A stretch of DNA of 32,398 bases from JBBQAA01 sp038276395 (GCA_038276395.1 JBBQAA010000047.1:1-32398); one strand, 5' to 3'; counted from the stretch's first letter, positions 22,579 to 30,664 are shown. Translations and numbers: made by a program. The notes: generated by a model not told the origin, from the letters alone.

Positions 22579-23451
22579 ATGCACCACGACCCCATCTCCT
22601 ACTTCCAGGCCGTGATCCTCGGGCTCGTGCAGGGCGTGGCCGAGCCGTTTCCCATCTCCTCGCTCGGCCACGGCGTGATCCTGCCGCGGCTCGCCGGGTG
22701 GGACATCCACCAGAACGACAAGTTCTTCCTCACCTTCCTCGTCGCCACCCACCTGGCCACGGCGATCGTCCTGCTGTTCTTCTTCCTCCGCGACTGGGTG
22801 CGGATCGCCCAGGGGCTCGGGCGCTCGCTCCAGCAGAAGGAGATCCGCTCCGACGACGCCGACGCGCGCCTCGGCTGGCTGCTTGTGGTCGGCACGATCC
22901 CGGCGGGACTCATCGGCCTGCTGCTCGAGCACCCGCTGCGCAAGCTCTTCGCCTCCTCGGCTTCGGCCGCGGCCTTCCTCATCCTCAACGGCATCCTGCT
23001 CCTCGCCTTCGAGCGCTTGCGCCGCCGCCCGCCGCGGGTCGCCGAGGACCCGGCGCCCACCGACGTCCGCCTGGCGCGGCTGACCTGGCGGCAGGCCGTC
23101 GCCGTGGGCACGGCCCAGGCGGCGGCGCTCGTCCCGGGCATCTCCCGCTCGGGCATCACGATGGGCGGCGGCCTGCTCGTCGGTCTCTCCAACGAGGACG
23201 CCGCGCGCTACGGGTTCCTGCTCGCCACGCCGATCATCGGCGCCGCGGCCCTCCTGAAGATCCCCGAGCTTTTCGGGCCGACGGGCAACGGCGTGCGCGG
23301 TCCGGCGCTGGCGGGCGCCGCGTGCGCCGCCCTCACGACCTACTTCGCGGTCAAGTTCCTGCTCCGGTTCTTCGAGACCAACCGGCTGACGCCCTTCGGC
23401 ATCTACTGCATCGCCGCCGGGCTCATCAGCACCCTCGTATTCGCGCTGTAG
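22579..23451 (+). CDS. uppP: Undecaprenyl-diphosphatase (BacA/UppP family)
   Basis: The 290-residue, eight-helix protein has both active-site segments: GLVQGVAEPFPISSLGHGVI near residue 20 (family consensus has Thr-Glu-Phe-Leu-Pro-Val-Ser-Ser; here Ala-Glu-Pro-Phe-Pro-Ile-Ser-Ser keeps the Glu and the serines) and LVPGISRSGITMGGGL near residue 190. It dephosphorylates undecaprenyl diphosphate outside the membrane so the carrier can be reused for peptidoglycan, and gives bacitracin tolerance. The altered first motif is mild. Confidence 0.95.
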   Translation: MHHDPISYFQAVILGLVQGVAEPFPISSLGHGVILPRLAGWDIHQNDKFFLTFLVATHLATAIVLLFFFLRDWVRIAQGLGRSLQQKEIRSDDADARLGWLLVVGTIPAGLIGLLLEHPLRKLFASSASAAAFLILNGILLLAFERLRRRPPRVAEDPAPTDVRLARLTWRQAVAVGTAQAAALVPGISRSGITMGGGLLVGLSNEDAARYGFLLATPIIGAAALLKIPELFGPTGNGVRGPALAGAACAALTTYFAVKFLLRFFETNRLTPFGIYCIAAGLISTLVFAL

Positions 23452-23452
23452 C

Positions 23453-23719
23453 TCAGGCCGGGCGGCCGGCGTCCGCTCCGGTGGCGCCCGCGGGGCCGGA
23501 CTGGAACCAGGCGAACACGAAGCATCCCGCGCCGACGACGAGCGCGGCGATGCCGTGCTTGACGTGGTGGTGAGCCGCCTCGGAGGAGCTCGCGCCCACG
23601 TGCCCGGGGAAGAACGAGGGCAGCCCGTGCGCGGTCGAGACGAAGTAGACGACGGCGATGACGAGGAAGAGGACGCCGAGGCCGACGACCGGGAGGATGA
23701 GGGCGGAGCGCTTGGTCAT
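23453..23719 (-). CDS. Small membrane protein with two helices and a His-rich loop
   Basis: From ATG 23719 (TACCAT lies 8 nt before it) the 88-residue protein has helix 1 (LILPVVGLGVLFLVIAVVYF), a loop with STAHGLPSFFPGHVG and AAHHHVKHG, helix 2 (IAALVVGAGCFVFAWFQ) and a short tail. The His cluster before helix 2 could bind metal. Family unknown. It converges on uppP with one base between stop codons. The longer frame starting at 23764 adds a polar stretch and is less likely. Confidence 0.6.
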   Translation of the reverse strand: MTKRSALILPVVGLGVLFLVIAVVYFVSTAHGLPSFFPGHVGASSSEAAHHHVKHGIAALVVGAGCFVFAWFQSGPAGATGADAGRPA

Positions 23720-23773
23720 GGACGGGGATGGTAGGAGAGCGCCGCGGTCCAGACCCGACCGCACCGGACGCGT

Positions 23774-24160
23774 TCAGGCGGGGGCGGGCGCCGCTTGCGC
23801 TCCGTCGCCCGGGTCGGGCTCGAAGCAGAAGACCTCCCAGACGACGTCCGCGTGCGGGTCGACGGCGCTCGCGAACGCGCGCACCCGGCGGTCGAGGATG
23901 CGCTCGATGCTGTTCACGAAGTCGGGCCTCGTCGCCGTCTGGAAGGCCGAGCGGGAATCGCGCACGCGGTCGGCCTCGCCCAGCTCGACGAGCTTCAGCT
24001 CAGCGGGCAGCAGCACCTCCTCGAGGACGCAGACGAGGTTGTCGGGGCCCGCGAAGTAGGAGCGGGACCGCGTCGGGCCGCGGCCAAACTGTTCCTTGTG
24101 CAGCGCCACCATCGTCCTTGAGATCTCCCTCATGCCCGAGGGTGCGGTGTCTATGGCCAT
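23774..24160 (-). CDS. DUF2294-like protein (Na-translocating-type fold), function unknown
   Basis: From ATG 24160 (128 residues), with GAGGGAGAG upstream as ribosome-binding site, it reads REISRTMVALHKEQFGRGPT, YFAGPDNLVCVLEEVLLPAE, then FVNSIERILDRRVRAFASAV and DPHADVVWEVFCFEP. This matches the pattern of DUF2294 proteins as I remember them: short soluble proteins common in stress-sigma gene neighbourhoods of Gram-positive bacteria. It lies downstream of the sigma factor gene on the same strand, with 111 bases between including a hairpin. Confidence 0.7.
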   Translation of the reverse strand: MAIDTAPSGMREISRTMVALHKEQFGRGPTRSRSYFAGPDNLVCVLEEVLLPAELKLVELGEADRVRDSRSAFQTATRPDFVNSIERILDRRVRAFASAVDPHADVVWEVFCFEPDPGDGAQAAPAPA

Positions 24161-24248
24161 GACGGCGTCCTGTCTCTCCCTCAGAGGACGCGCGAGCAAG
24201 GCGGAGGAAGACAGAACCCCGAAAGCGGCTAAGCCTCCAGCGTAGCTC

Positions 24249-24267
24249 CCCGGCGCTCCCCGCCGGG
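24249..24267 (-). terminator. Hairpin directly behind the sigma-factor gene
   Basis: On the plus strand CCCGGCG (24249-24255) and CGCCGGG (24261-24267) form a perfect 7-bp stem with a 5-base loop, 5 bases beyond the sigma gene's stop. No T-run follows. Confidence 0.5.
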
Positions 24268-24271
24268 CGGG

Positions 24272-25060
24272 CTACACGCTCGCGAGGGACTGGTGGTGGG
24301 CCAGCGTGCCCAGGCGGTCGAGCCCGGCGCGGAGGATGCGGGACACCTGCATCTGGGAGACGTCGAGGCGCTGGGCGATCTCGCTCTGCAGCAGGCCCTC
24401 GGAGAAGCGGAGGCGCAGGACCTGGCGCTGCACGTCGCTCAGGAACGGGAGGGCTGACTCGATCGCGGCGCGATCCTCGACAAGCTCGTAGCCGTCGTCC
24501 TCCCCCCCGAGGCGCTCGGAGAACATGAGCGCCGGCTCGCCGTCCGCCTCGTCGCGGCCCGGGGCGTCGATCGACAGGGACGTCATCGCCTGCCCGGCCT
24601 GGAGGGCGTCGGTGATCTCCTCGGGGGTGCGGCCGGTCTCCGCGCCGAGCTCCTCGACCGTCGGCGCCCGGCCGGCCCCGGCCACGAGCACGTCGGAGGC
24701 GACGCGGACCTCGGCCACCAGCTCCTGGGTCATGCGCGGCACGCGGACGGCCCAGGCCGTGTCGCGGAAGGAGCGCTTGAGCTCGCCGAGGATCGTCGGC
24801 ACGGCGAAGGAGGTGAAGGCGAAGCCACGGTCGGGGTCGAAGCGCTTGAGCGCCTTGACGAGCGCGAGGTTGGCGGTCTGCACGAGGTCGTCGATGGGCT
24901 CGGAGCCGCGCGCGAAGCGCAGCGCGAGCTTGCGGGCCAGCGGCGCGAACTGGCGCACGAGCAGGTCGAGGTCCCGCGGATCCCCCTCGGCATGGAAGCG
25001 GCGGAGCAGGACCGACGCCTCACCGGGTGCCTTCTGAAGCTGGGACGGCGAAACAGACAC
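24272..25060 (-). CDS. RNA polymerase sigma factor of the SigB/SigF (stress) group
   Basis: The 262-residue protein starts at GTG 25060. Region 2: PLARKLALRFARGSEPIDDL, VQTANLALVKALKRFDPDRG, FAFTSFAVPTILGELKRSFRD (the -10 recognition helix). Region 3: LVAEVRVASDVLV and PTVEELGAETGRTPEEI. Region 4: LSDVQRQVLRLRFSEGLLQSEIAQR-type sequence with recognition helix DVSQMQVSRILRAGLDRL. This is the pattern of group 3 sigma-70 factors for general stress. No anti-sigma kinase or anti-anti-sigma gene is next to it, so its control must lie elsewhere. Promoter not identified. Confidence 0.93.
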   Translation of the reverse strand: MSVSPSQLQKAPGEASVLLRRFHAEGDPRDLDLLVRQFAPLARKLALRFARGSEPIDDLVQTANLALVKALKRFDPDRGFAFTSFAVPTILGELKRSFRDTAWAVRVPRMTQELVAEVRVASDVLVAGAGRAPTVEELGAETGRTPEEITDALQAGQAMTSLSIDAPGRDEADGEPALMFSERLGGEDDGYELVEDRAAIESALPFLSDVQRQVLRLRFSEGLLQSEIAQRLDVSQMQVSRILRAGLDRLGTLAHHQSLASV

Positions 25061-25280
25061 GGCTCTCCGAGATCCCGGGAACGATGGTCAGAGCCGAAAC
25101 CGCGCTCGTGGTCGCGGTCGCGTTGCCTTTGGTGCCGCCGGACGGACGTCCCCGGTGAGGTCGCCCGAGAGTCTCAGGGTAGACGAAGTCGTCTCGGATG
25201 CGAGCGCCGGGCCGACACGTGTCAGGGGCAGGACCGCGCGGTCGGGCCGGCCGGGGCGTACGAGACGGTGGCGCCGCGCC

Positions 25281-26408
25281 TCAGAGCTGACCGGCGTCGG
25301 TCTCCACGCCGAGCAGCAGCCGGCCCGCGAGCTCCCAGGTGGCGGGGTTGACCTGGAAGTGGGCGGTGGCGGTGTGGGCGTCGCGAAAGCGGCGGCCGAG
25401 CGGGGAGCCGGCGTAGATCGCGCTGCCGCCACCGAGGTCGTACATGTCTCGGGCGACCTCGGCGCTCGAGCGCACCGCGTGGGTGGCGGCGAGGCGCAGG
25501 CCGAGCCGCAGCTCCTCGGAGACCGGGGCCGGGAGCTGCGCCGCGGCCCACGCCGCGGCCACGGCCTCGTGGAAGAGCGCCCGCGCGGCGCGCAGCGCCG
25601 CCTCGGCCCGACCGACCGCGGCCTGGGTCGCGCTGCGCGCCGCCAGCGGCCGCCCGCTGCCCGGTGTCCGCTTCTCCTGCGCCAACCCGGTCAGCTCGTC
25701 GAGCGCGCCGCGCGCGTTGCCGAGCGCGGCGGCGGCGATCGACGCCGCGAAGAAGCCGAAGACGGGGAAGCGGTAGAGCGGAGCGTCGAGCACGGGGCCG
25801 TCCTGCAGCGCGAGCGTCCGCCGCGCCGGTACGGGGAGCGCGTCGGCCACGCAGTCGTGGCTGCCGGTGCCCCGCAGCCCGACGGTGTCCCACGTGTCGA
25901 GAACGTCGAGCTCGGCCCGGGGGAGGGCGGCGACCCGCAGGGCACCATCCGCCACGCAGCCGGCGAACAGCCAGTCCGCGTGGTCGATCCCCGAGCAGAA
26001 CCCCCAGCGCCCGGAGACACGGAAGCCCTCGCCGTCGACCTCCGCGGCCCCCCGCGGCGCCCAGACGCCGGCGGCCACGGCGCCCGGGTCGCCGAACACC
26101 TCCCGGCGGCCGTCCTCCGGCAGGTAGGCGGCGAGCAGGCTGCTCGTGGCGGCGATGGACACGCACCAGCCCGCGGAGGCGTCGCCGCGGGCCACGGTCT
26201 CGGCGGCGGCGAGCACGAGCGCCGGGTCGGCCTCCGGCCCGCCCAGGGCGGCCGGGACCCCGGCGCGCAGCAGCCCCGAGGCGCGCAGGGGCGCGAGGAC
26301 GGCGGCGGGCAGCCGCCGCTCGCGCTCGGTCTCCTCGGCGTGCGTGCGCGCGAGCACTGCGGCCTCGGCGGCGCTCCGCTCGAGCGCGGTGGCGGACTCT
26401 CGCGTCAC
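25281..26408 (-). CDS. Acyl-CoA-dehydrogenase-fold flavoprotein (HsaA/DszC-like group D monooxygenase or dehydrogenase)
   Basis: From GTG 26408 the 375-residue protein shows the N-terminal helical domain (RRLPAAVLAPLRASGLLRAG, PAALGGPEADPA), SAGWCVSIAATSSLL, the beta domain with FRVSGRWGFCSGIDHADWLF and TWDTVGLRGTGSHDCVAD, and a C-terminal helical domain with YDLGGGSAIYAGSPLGRRFRD and HTATAHFQVNP. The GRWGFCSGIDHADW and the C-terminal pattern fit flavin-dependent monooxygenases of the HsaA/DszC type more than classical acyl-CoA dehydrogenases, which have a catalytic Glu not evident here. Divergent from a broken thiolase gene 33 bases away. Substrate unknown. Confidence 0.85.
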   Translation of the reverse strand: MTRESATALERSAAEAAVLARTHAEETERERRLPAAVLAPLRASGLLRAGVPAALGGPEADPALVLAAAETVARGDASAGWCVSIAATSSLLAAYLPEDGRREVFGDPGAVAAGVWAPRGAAEVDGEGFRVSGRWGFCSGIDHADWLFAGCVADGALRVAALPRAELDVLDTWDTVGLRGTGSHDCVADALPVPARRTLALQDGPVLDAPLYRFPVFGFFAASIAAAALGNARGALDELTGLAQEKRTPGSGRPLAARSATQAAVGRAEAALRAARALFHEAVAAAWAAAQLPAPVSEELRLGLRLAATHAVRSSAEVARDMYDLGGGSAIYAGSPLGRRFRDAHTATAHFQVNPATWELAGRLLLGVETDAGQL

Positions 26409-26441
26409 GCCCGGAGTGTGACGGTTCCCAGACGCTTTCCC

Positions 26442-27012
26442 ATGAGCAACCGCAGCTTCGTGATCGGCGTCGGGATGACGAAGTTCGACAAGCCCGGAAC
26501 CAAGGCGGGCGACTACCCCGACTGGGCGCAGGAGGCGGGGCGGCGGGCCCTCGCCGACGCCGGGATCGCCTACGAGCGGATCGAGCAGGCGTGGTCGGCT
26601 GCTACGGCACGCCTGCGTGACCGACCTCGCCTCGACGTTCGATGGCTCGAATTCCTCGATCACGACCGTCGGGGCGGACATGTCCCTCGTCGAGCTCCAC
26701 GACTGCTTCAGCGCCAACGAGCTCATCACCTACGAGGCGCTCGGCCTCGCTGCGAGGGGCGGGGGCACGAGCTCGTCGAGCGCGAGGCGACGACCTACGG
26801 TGGCGAGGGTCCCGTCGTGGAACCCCTCGGGCGGGCTCATCTCCAAGGGCCATCCGCTCGGCGCGACCGGTCTGGCCCAGTGCGCCGAGCTGACCTGGCA
26901 GCTCCGCGGGACGGCGGATGCGCGCCGGGTGCCGGGCGCCAGGGTGGCGGTGCAGCACAACATCGGCCTCGGCGGGGCGTGCGTGGTCGGCGTCTACCGC
27001 CCGGCCGCCTGA
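26442..27012 (+). pseudogene. Thiolase (SCP-x/lipid-transfer type), large internal deletion and frameshifts
   Basis: ATG 26442 opens the usual start RSFVIGVGMTKFDKPGTKAG and RALADAGIAYERIEQAW, then frame changes near 26600 just before the catalytic CYG-type cysteine segment. The rest is the thiolase end in another frame: ADMSLVELHDCFSANELITY, EALGLA, a second disturbed stretch, then NPSGGLISKGHPLGATGLAQ and HNIGLGGACVVGVYRPAA with a stop at 27012. Intact enzymes have ~390 residues; about 200 in the middle are missing. It stood next to the flavoprotein gene and may have acted with it in fatty-acid or steroid side-chain breakdown. Confidence 0.8.
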
Positions 27013-27103
27013 GAGTTCACTCACTGGCGGAGGGGATCCGGCCCGATCGGGTTCCCGCCGGGCTAGCCTCGGTCGCGTCCGGCCGGCTCGCCGCCGGACG
27101 CCC

Positions 27104-28864
27104 ATGTCGGTCCTCCAGGCCCTCACCCGCCGGCGGTTCCTCCTCGGCGCCGCCGGCTCCGCCCTCGCCCGCGCCCTCGTGCGCGGCGAGTCGGCGCTCG
27201 CCGCCGGGATCCGCTCCGGGCCGCCGCGCGCGGTTGACTTCACGCTGGGGGTCGCCCGCGGGAACCTGACCCGTGACGCCGAGGGGCGGCTCGTCTCCCC
27301 GGTCCTCACCGCCCCTGGGCGCTTCGACCTCGCCGGTGCGCGCTGGGGCTCCGGCCCCGAGCACAACGACGTCGAGCTGCGCGGCCGGCGCCGCGGCGGC
27401 GCGTGGTCGCCGTGGACCACGGCGCCGCTGCTCAACGGCCACGCGCCGGACGGCCGCCGCGAGGCGCCGGCGGGAACCGACGGCGTGTGGTTCGGGGGCG
27501 CCGATCGCGTGCAGATACGGCTGCGCGCTCCGGTCGGCGGGCTCCGGCTCGCCTTCGTCAACGCGACGGGCACGGCGACCCTGGCGGCGCGGCGCGCGAC
27601 GCGCGCCCGGCGCGCCCGCGCGGCGGCGGCCTCGGTGCCGACGATCGCGCCGGACGGTGCGCCGCCGATCATTCCGCGCCGCGTGTGGGATCCCCACGGC
27701 CAGTGCCGCCCGCGCGTGCGCGCGGAGACCGGCGCCGTCGAGCTCGCCTTCGTCCATCACACCGTGAGCGCCAACACGTATGGCCCGAGCGACACGGCGG
27801 CGATCGTCCTCTCGATCGGGCTCTACCACCGCAACACCAACGGGTGGAACGACATCGGCTACAACTTCCTCGTCGATCGCTACGGTCAGATCTTCGAGGG
27901 CCGCGCCGGGGGCGTGACCCGCGCGGTCGTCGGCGCCCAGGCGCAGGGGTTCAACTCCGCCTCGACGGGCGTGGCCAACATCGGCACCTTCGACGCCGAG
28001 GGCCAGACGGAGCGGGGCCTCTCGGCGCTCGTGCGGCTCATCGCCTGGAAGCTCGCGCGGCACGGGACGCCCGCCGCGGGCATGGTCACCGTGGTCTCCC
28101 AGGGCGGCGTCTTCAACCGCTTTCGCGCCGGCACGCCGGTCCGCCTGCACCGCGTCTCGGGCCACCGTGACGTCGACGCCACCGACTGCCCGGGGCAGGA
28201 TCTCTACGGGCAGCTCGGCGAGCTGCGGGCGCGGGTCGAGTCCCGCGCCCTCGTCACCCAGCCGCCGACGTCGATCACCCTGGCGGGCCCGGCGGCCGCG
28301 GTCCGCTACGGCGGCGACGCGCTCCTCACCGGCCGGGTGCTGCTCGATCGGCGCCCGCCCCCGGCCGGAAGCGTCGTCGTCATCGGCAGCGCCGGCGCGA
28401 TCGCCGCGGCACCCCTGGCGGCCGCGCGGACTCGGCCCGACGGCACCTGGAGCGCGCGGGTCTCGCTCAGCGCGGGTGCCGCGCTGCGCGCGGGCTTCGA
28501 GCCCGGCCCCGGCGCCGCGCCGCTGCGCTCGGAGATCGTGCGGGTGGCGGTGGCGCCGCGCCTGACGCTCACCGCGGCGCGCACACGGCTGCGCACAGGG
28601 CGAAGCGCCGCGCTCACCTTCAGGGCGCGGCCCGCGGTCGGTTCGCTCCGGCTCGTGCTCCAGCGCCGGGCGCACGGGCGCTGGCGCACGGTCCTCGCGC
28701 AGCCGCTCCGGCCGCGAGCGCGGAGGGCCCGCGTGACGCTGCCGCTCCCCGGCGCCTACCGCGCCCGGCTCGAGTGGGCGGGGAGCGCCGAGCTCGCGCG
28801 CGCCGACAGCCCGTGGCTGGCGCTCCGGGCGGGCGGCCCGGGGCCGGGGGGAGCGGGCACGTGA
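27104..28864 (+). CDS. Tat-exported peptidoglycan-recognition N-acetylmuramoyl-L-alanine amidase
   Basis: From ATG 27104 (586 residues) a twin-arginine signal peptide (LTRRRFLLGAAGSALARALV) is followed by a beta-rich region to ~180, then a PGRP/amidase_2 domain: VELAFVHHTVSANTYGPSD (first zinc His), GWNDIGYNFLVDRYGQIFEG, and HRVSGHRDVDATDCPGQDLY, with His and Cys ligands retained, so active hydrolysis is expected. The C-terminal ~200 residues form two Ig-like repeats (ITLAGPAAAVRYGGDALLTG, LTLTAARTRLRTGRSAALTF). It cuts the amide between muramic acid and L-Ala in cell-wall remodelling. TAGCCT (27063) is a possible -10, some 35 bases before the start. Confidence 0.93.
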   Translation: MSVLQALTRRRFLLGAAGSALARALVRGESALAAGIRSGPPRAVDFTLGVARGNLTRDAEGRLVSPVLTAPGRFDLAGARWGSGPEHNDVELRGRRRGGAWSPWTTAPLLNGHAPDGRREAPAGTDGVWFGGADRVQIRLRAPVGGLRLAFVNATGTATLAARRATRARRARAAAASVPTIAPDGAPPIIPRRVWDPHGQCRPRVRAETGAVELAFVHHTVSANTYGPSDTAAIVLSIGLYHRNTNGWNDIGYNFLVDRYGQIFEGRAGGVTRAVVGAQAQGFNSASTGVANIGTFDAEGQTERGLSALVRLIAWKLARHGTPAAGMVTVVSQGGVFNRFRAGTPVRLHRVSGHRDVDATDCPGQDLYGQLGELRARVESRALVTQPPTSITLAGPAAAVRYGGDALLTGRVLLDRRPPPAGSVVVIGSAGAIAAAPLAAARTRPDGTWSARVSLSAGAALRAGFEPGPGAAPLRSEIVRVAVAPRLTLTAARTRLRTGRSAALTFRARPAVGSLRLVLQRRAHGRWRTVLAQPLRPRARRARVTLPLPGAYRARLEWAGSAELARADSPWLALRAGGPGPGGAGT

Positions 28865-28923
28865 GCGGCGGCGCGTCGCGCGCCCCTCGCATCCGACCGA
28901 GAGATGCGCGATCATGCCGCGCC

Positions 28924-29060
28924 GTGCGTCGCGCTCTCCCGGTGCCGCTGGCGATCCTCGCCGGCCACGTGCTCGGCGTCGCCGGCGAGCGCTGCCGCCG
29001 GCCGTCCGGCCCGCTCTGCCTCTACGGCGAGTCCTCGGGCGCTGAGCTCGCGCTCAGCGG
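28924..29060 (+). pseudogene. Short fragment of an alpha/beta hydrolase (esterase-like)
   Basis: A frame from GTG 28924 reads VPLAILAGHVLGVAGERC and then GPLCLYGESSGAELALSG, a typical strand/nucleophile-elbow/helix segment with GESSG (G-x-S-x-G). Before and after it the frame is not hydrolase-like and the next gene begins on the other strand. It seems to be the middle piece of a lost esterase. Confidence 0.3.
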
Positions 29061-29074
29061 CGCCCCGCGGCCGG

Positions 29075-29944
29075 CTACCCGCCGGTCAGCAGTGCCCGCG
29101 CCGCCGCGACGACGGCGCCCGGCACCTCGAGCGCGGGCCAGTGGCCGGCCTCGGGGTGCTCGTCGATGACCTCCGCCGGGAAGCGCTCGCGGAGCCGCGC
29201 GGCCACGTGGGCGCCCGAGATCGGGTCTTGGTCGCCCCAGACGAACCGCAGCGGCACCTCCGTGCCCTCGAGCGCGCCGACCCAGCGCTCGCGGTACCCA
29301 CGGCGCTGCTCGATGTAGGCGAGGATCTCCGGCATCCGCAGCTGTCCGTCCGCGTGGGCGAGGATCGCCCAGTGCTCGGCGAGCTCGGAGTCGCTCGGGC
29401 GCGTGGCCTCCCCAAAGGTCTCGAGCAGCGCGCGGCGGAAGAGCGCCTCGTCCATCAGCTTCGCCACCGCGGGGCCGTGCTCGGGGTCGGTGAGCGCGGC
29501 CTGCCCGTCGGTCGGCCGGTGGAGCTCCGGATAGAGCCCGCCGTTCAGCAGCACGACGCCGGTCAGCTCCACGGGAAGCGTGCCGTGGGCCCGCCGCGCC
29601 AGGAGCTCCTGCGCCACGGTGGCGCCGAGGTCGTGCGCGAGGACGAGCGTGCGCTCGACGCCCGCCGCCGCCCACACGGCGCCGAGTATGTCCGCCTGCT
29701 CGAGGACGGAGTAGGGATGGCCCGCGGGCTTGGCCGAACGGCCCTGACCGAGCAGGTCGAAGGTGACGACCCGCGCCTCGCCCTCGAGCTCGGCCGCGAC
29801 CCGGGCCCAGTCCCAGGAGGAGGTGGGGAAGCCATGGATGAGCGTGACGTCAGGCGGCCCCGCGCCCGCCAGGCGATGGGAGATCGCGTGGCCGGCGAAC
29901 TCGAGAGTCCGCGCGCTCCGATACCAGTCCTCGGCGCTCAGCAC
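29075..29944 (-). CDS. Alpha/beta hydrolase with Asp nucleophile (epoxide hydrolase / haloalkane dehalogenase type)
   Basis: The 289-residue protein from GTG 29944 has LIHGFPTSSWDWARVAAELE (oxyanion loop), VVTFDLLGQGRSAKPAG, the elbow LVLAHDLGATVAQELLARR in which the nucleophile is Asp (as in epoxide hydrolases and haloalkane dehalogenases), a cap region 140-210, an acid in LRFVWGDQDPISGAHV, and His in DEHPEAGHWPALEVP. The HGFPTSSWDW pattern is close to the MEST-like group, whose substrate is unknown. It lies convergent to the esterase relic, and its promoter side faces repeat copy B. Confidence 0.9.
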   Translation of the reverse strand: MLSAEDWYRSARTLEFAGHAISHRLAGAGPPDVTLIHGFPTSSWDWARVAAELEGEARVVTFDLLGQGRSAKPAGHPYSVLEQADILGAVWAAAGVERTLVLAHDLGATVAQELLARRAHGTLPVELTGVVLLNGGLYPELHRPTDGQAALTDPEHGPAVAKLMDEALFRRALLETFGEATRPSDSELAEHWAILAHADGQLRMPEILAYIEQRRGYRERWVGALEGTEVPLRFVWGDQDPISGAHVAARLRERFPAEVIDEHPEAGHWPALEVPGAVVAAARALLTGG

Positions 29945-29980
29945 GGGATCAAATGGTTCGGGATTGGAGCGGGGGCGCGA

Positions 29981-30165
29981 CCGGTCGAGCGTGGCCCCTG
30001 TGGGGGCTCTGAGTGACCGGCCGGCGTGATCCCCGCGGTTTCGGCGTCCTGACTATCGCAGCTTGGCCCTCGGAAGGGCTCTTACGCGGCAGCCGGCGCC
30101 AGCACCCTTGCCTCGCCGCCTCGGCCCCGCGGGCTTCATGGCTCGAGCCTGTGCGAGCGCCTCCG
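29981..30165 (+). repeat. Dispersed double-hairpin element, copy B
   Basis: Hairpin 1: CCGGTC (29981-29986) with GACCGG (30015-30020) around GCCCC-TGTG-GGGGC. Hairpin 2: inner stem GCCCT-CGGA-AGGGC (30066-30079), with a weaker outer stem. The sequence between (GGCGTGATCCCCGCGGTTTCGG-like) and the tail TGTGCGAGCGCCT match copy A. In both hairpins the differences from copy A are paired: outer T-A becomes C-G, inner C-G becomes T-A. It fills the space between the hydrolase gene and the end of the marR-like gene. Confidence 0.75.
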
Positions 30166-30176
30166 CCCAGCACCGG

Positions 30177-30623
30177 CTACAGCTCCTCGACGACCGCCGC
30201 CAGGCGCCGGAGCAGCGCGGCGGCGGCGGCGCGCTCCTCGTCGCTCAGCGCGGCGAAGGCGCGGCGGCGCCGGCCCGAAATCGAGCGGCGCTTGGCGGCG
30301 AGCAGCGCGGCGCCGGGCTCGGTCAGCTCGATCGTCACGACGCGGCGGTCGGCGGCCGAGCGCCCGCGCACGACGATGCCGTCGCGTTCCAGGGAGTCGA
30401 GCATGCGCGTCGCCGTCGGGCCGGCGACGCCGGCGCCGGCGGCCAGGGTCCCCACCGTCTGGGGCTCACCGCCGGCCAGCGGGTTCAGGAGATGGAGCTG
30501 GGCGAGGGAGAGCCCGCCGGGCTGGTCTCGCGCCGAGCGCGCGCGGGCGCGGCGGGTGGCGGCGAGGAACTCCTCCCAGGCGGCCTCGAACTCGGCGGCG
30601 GAGGTGGCGAGGGCCGCGGGCAT
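30177..30623 (-). CDS. MarR-family repressor
   Basis: From ATG 30623 (148 residues): GGLSLAQLHLLNPLAGGEPQ, then VGTLAAGAGVAGPTATRMLD with the recognition helix, SLERDGIVVRGRSAADRRVV (wing with the Asp-Arg-Arg hallmark), and a C-terminal dimerisation helix. The start is supported by TACACT 6 nt upstream; the longer frame to 30698 runs through the operator and is rejected. It is divergent from the DHA2 exporter, 55 bases apart, with palindromes between, so it most likely represses both itself and the pump, and releases when an aromatic or toxic ligand binds. Confidence 0.93.
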   Translation of the reverse strand: MPAALATSAAEFEAAWEEFLAATRRARARSARDQPGGLSLAQLHLLNPLAGGEPQTVGTLAAGAGVAGPTATRMLDSLERDGIVVRGRSAADRRVVTIELTEPGAALLAAKRRSISGRRRRAFAALSDEERAAAAALLRRLAAVVEEL

Positions 30624-30629
30624 GTGCCG

Positions 30630-30635
30630 AGTGTA
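30630..30635 (-). promoter_or_regulatory. -10 box (leaderless) of the marR-like gene
   Basis: On the minus strand TACACT is followed by exactly 6 nt (CGGCAC) and ATG 30623. TTGTCT 18 bases further upstream (30654-30659) serves as -35. Confidence 0.6.
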
Positions 30636-30636
30636 G

Positions 30637-30654
30637 CTACTAAGTAGGTACCTA
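30637..30654. promoter_or_regulatory. Overlapping palindromic operators between marR-like and DHA2 genes
   Basis: CTACTAAGTAG (30637-30647) and TAGGTACCTA (30645-30654) are both perfect palindromes sharing three bases. They occupy the spacer between the -35 (30654-30659) and -10 (30630-30635) of the repressor and lie upstream of the likely -10 of the exporter (30665-30670). A bound MarR dimer would block both promoters. Confidence 0.75.
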
Positions 30655-30664
30655 GACAAGTTGC

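Noticed and set aside
25061..25280. SigB/SigF-type promoter (GTTT...GGGTA) before the sigma gene
   Set aside because: GTTT and GGGAT occur on the minus strand, but about 20 bases apart, too far for this class; no good alternative seen.
25155..26441. Plus-strand frame upstream of the thiolase start (part of a 704-residue frame)
   Set aside because: Antisense of the flavoprotein; only the part from ATG 26442 resembles a protein.
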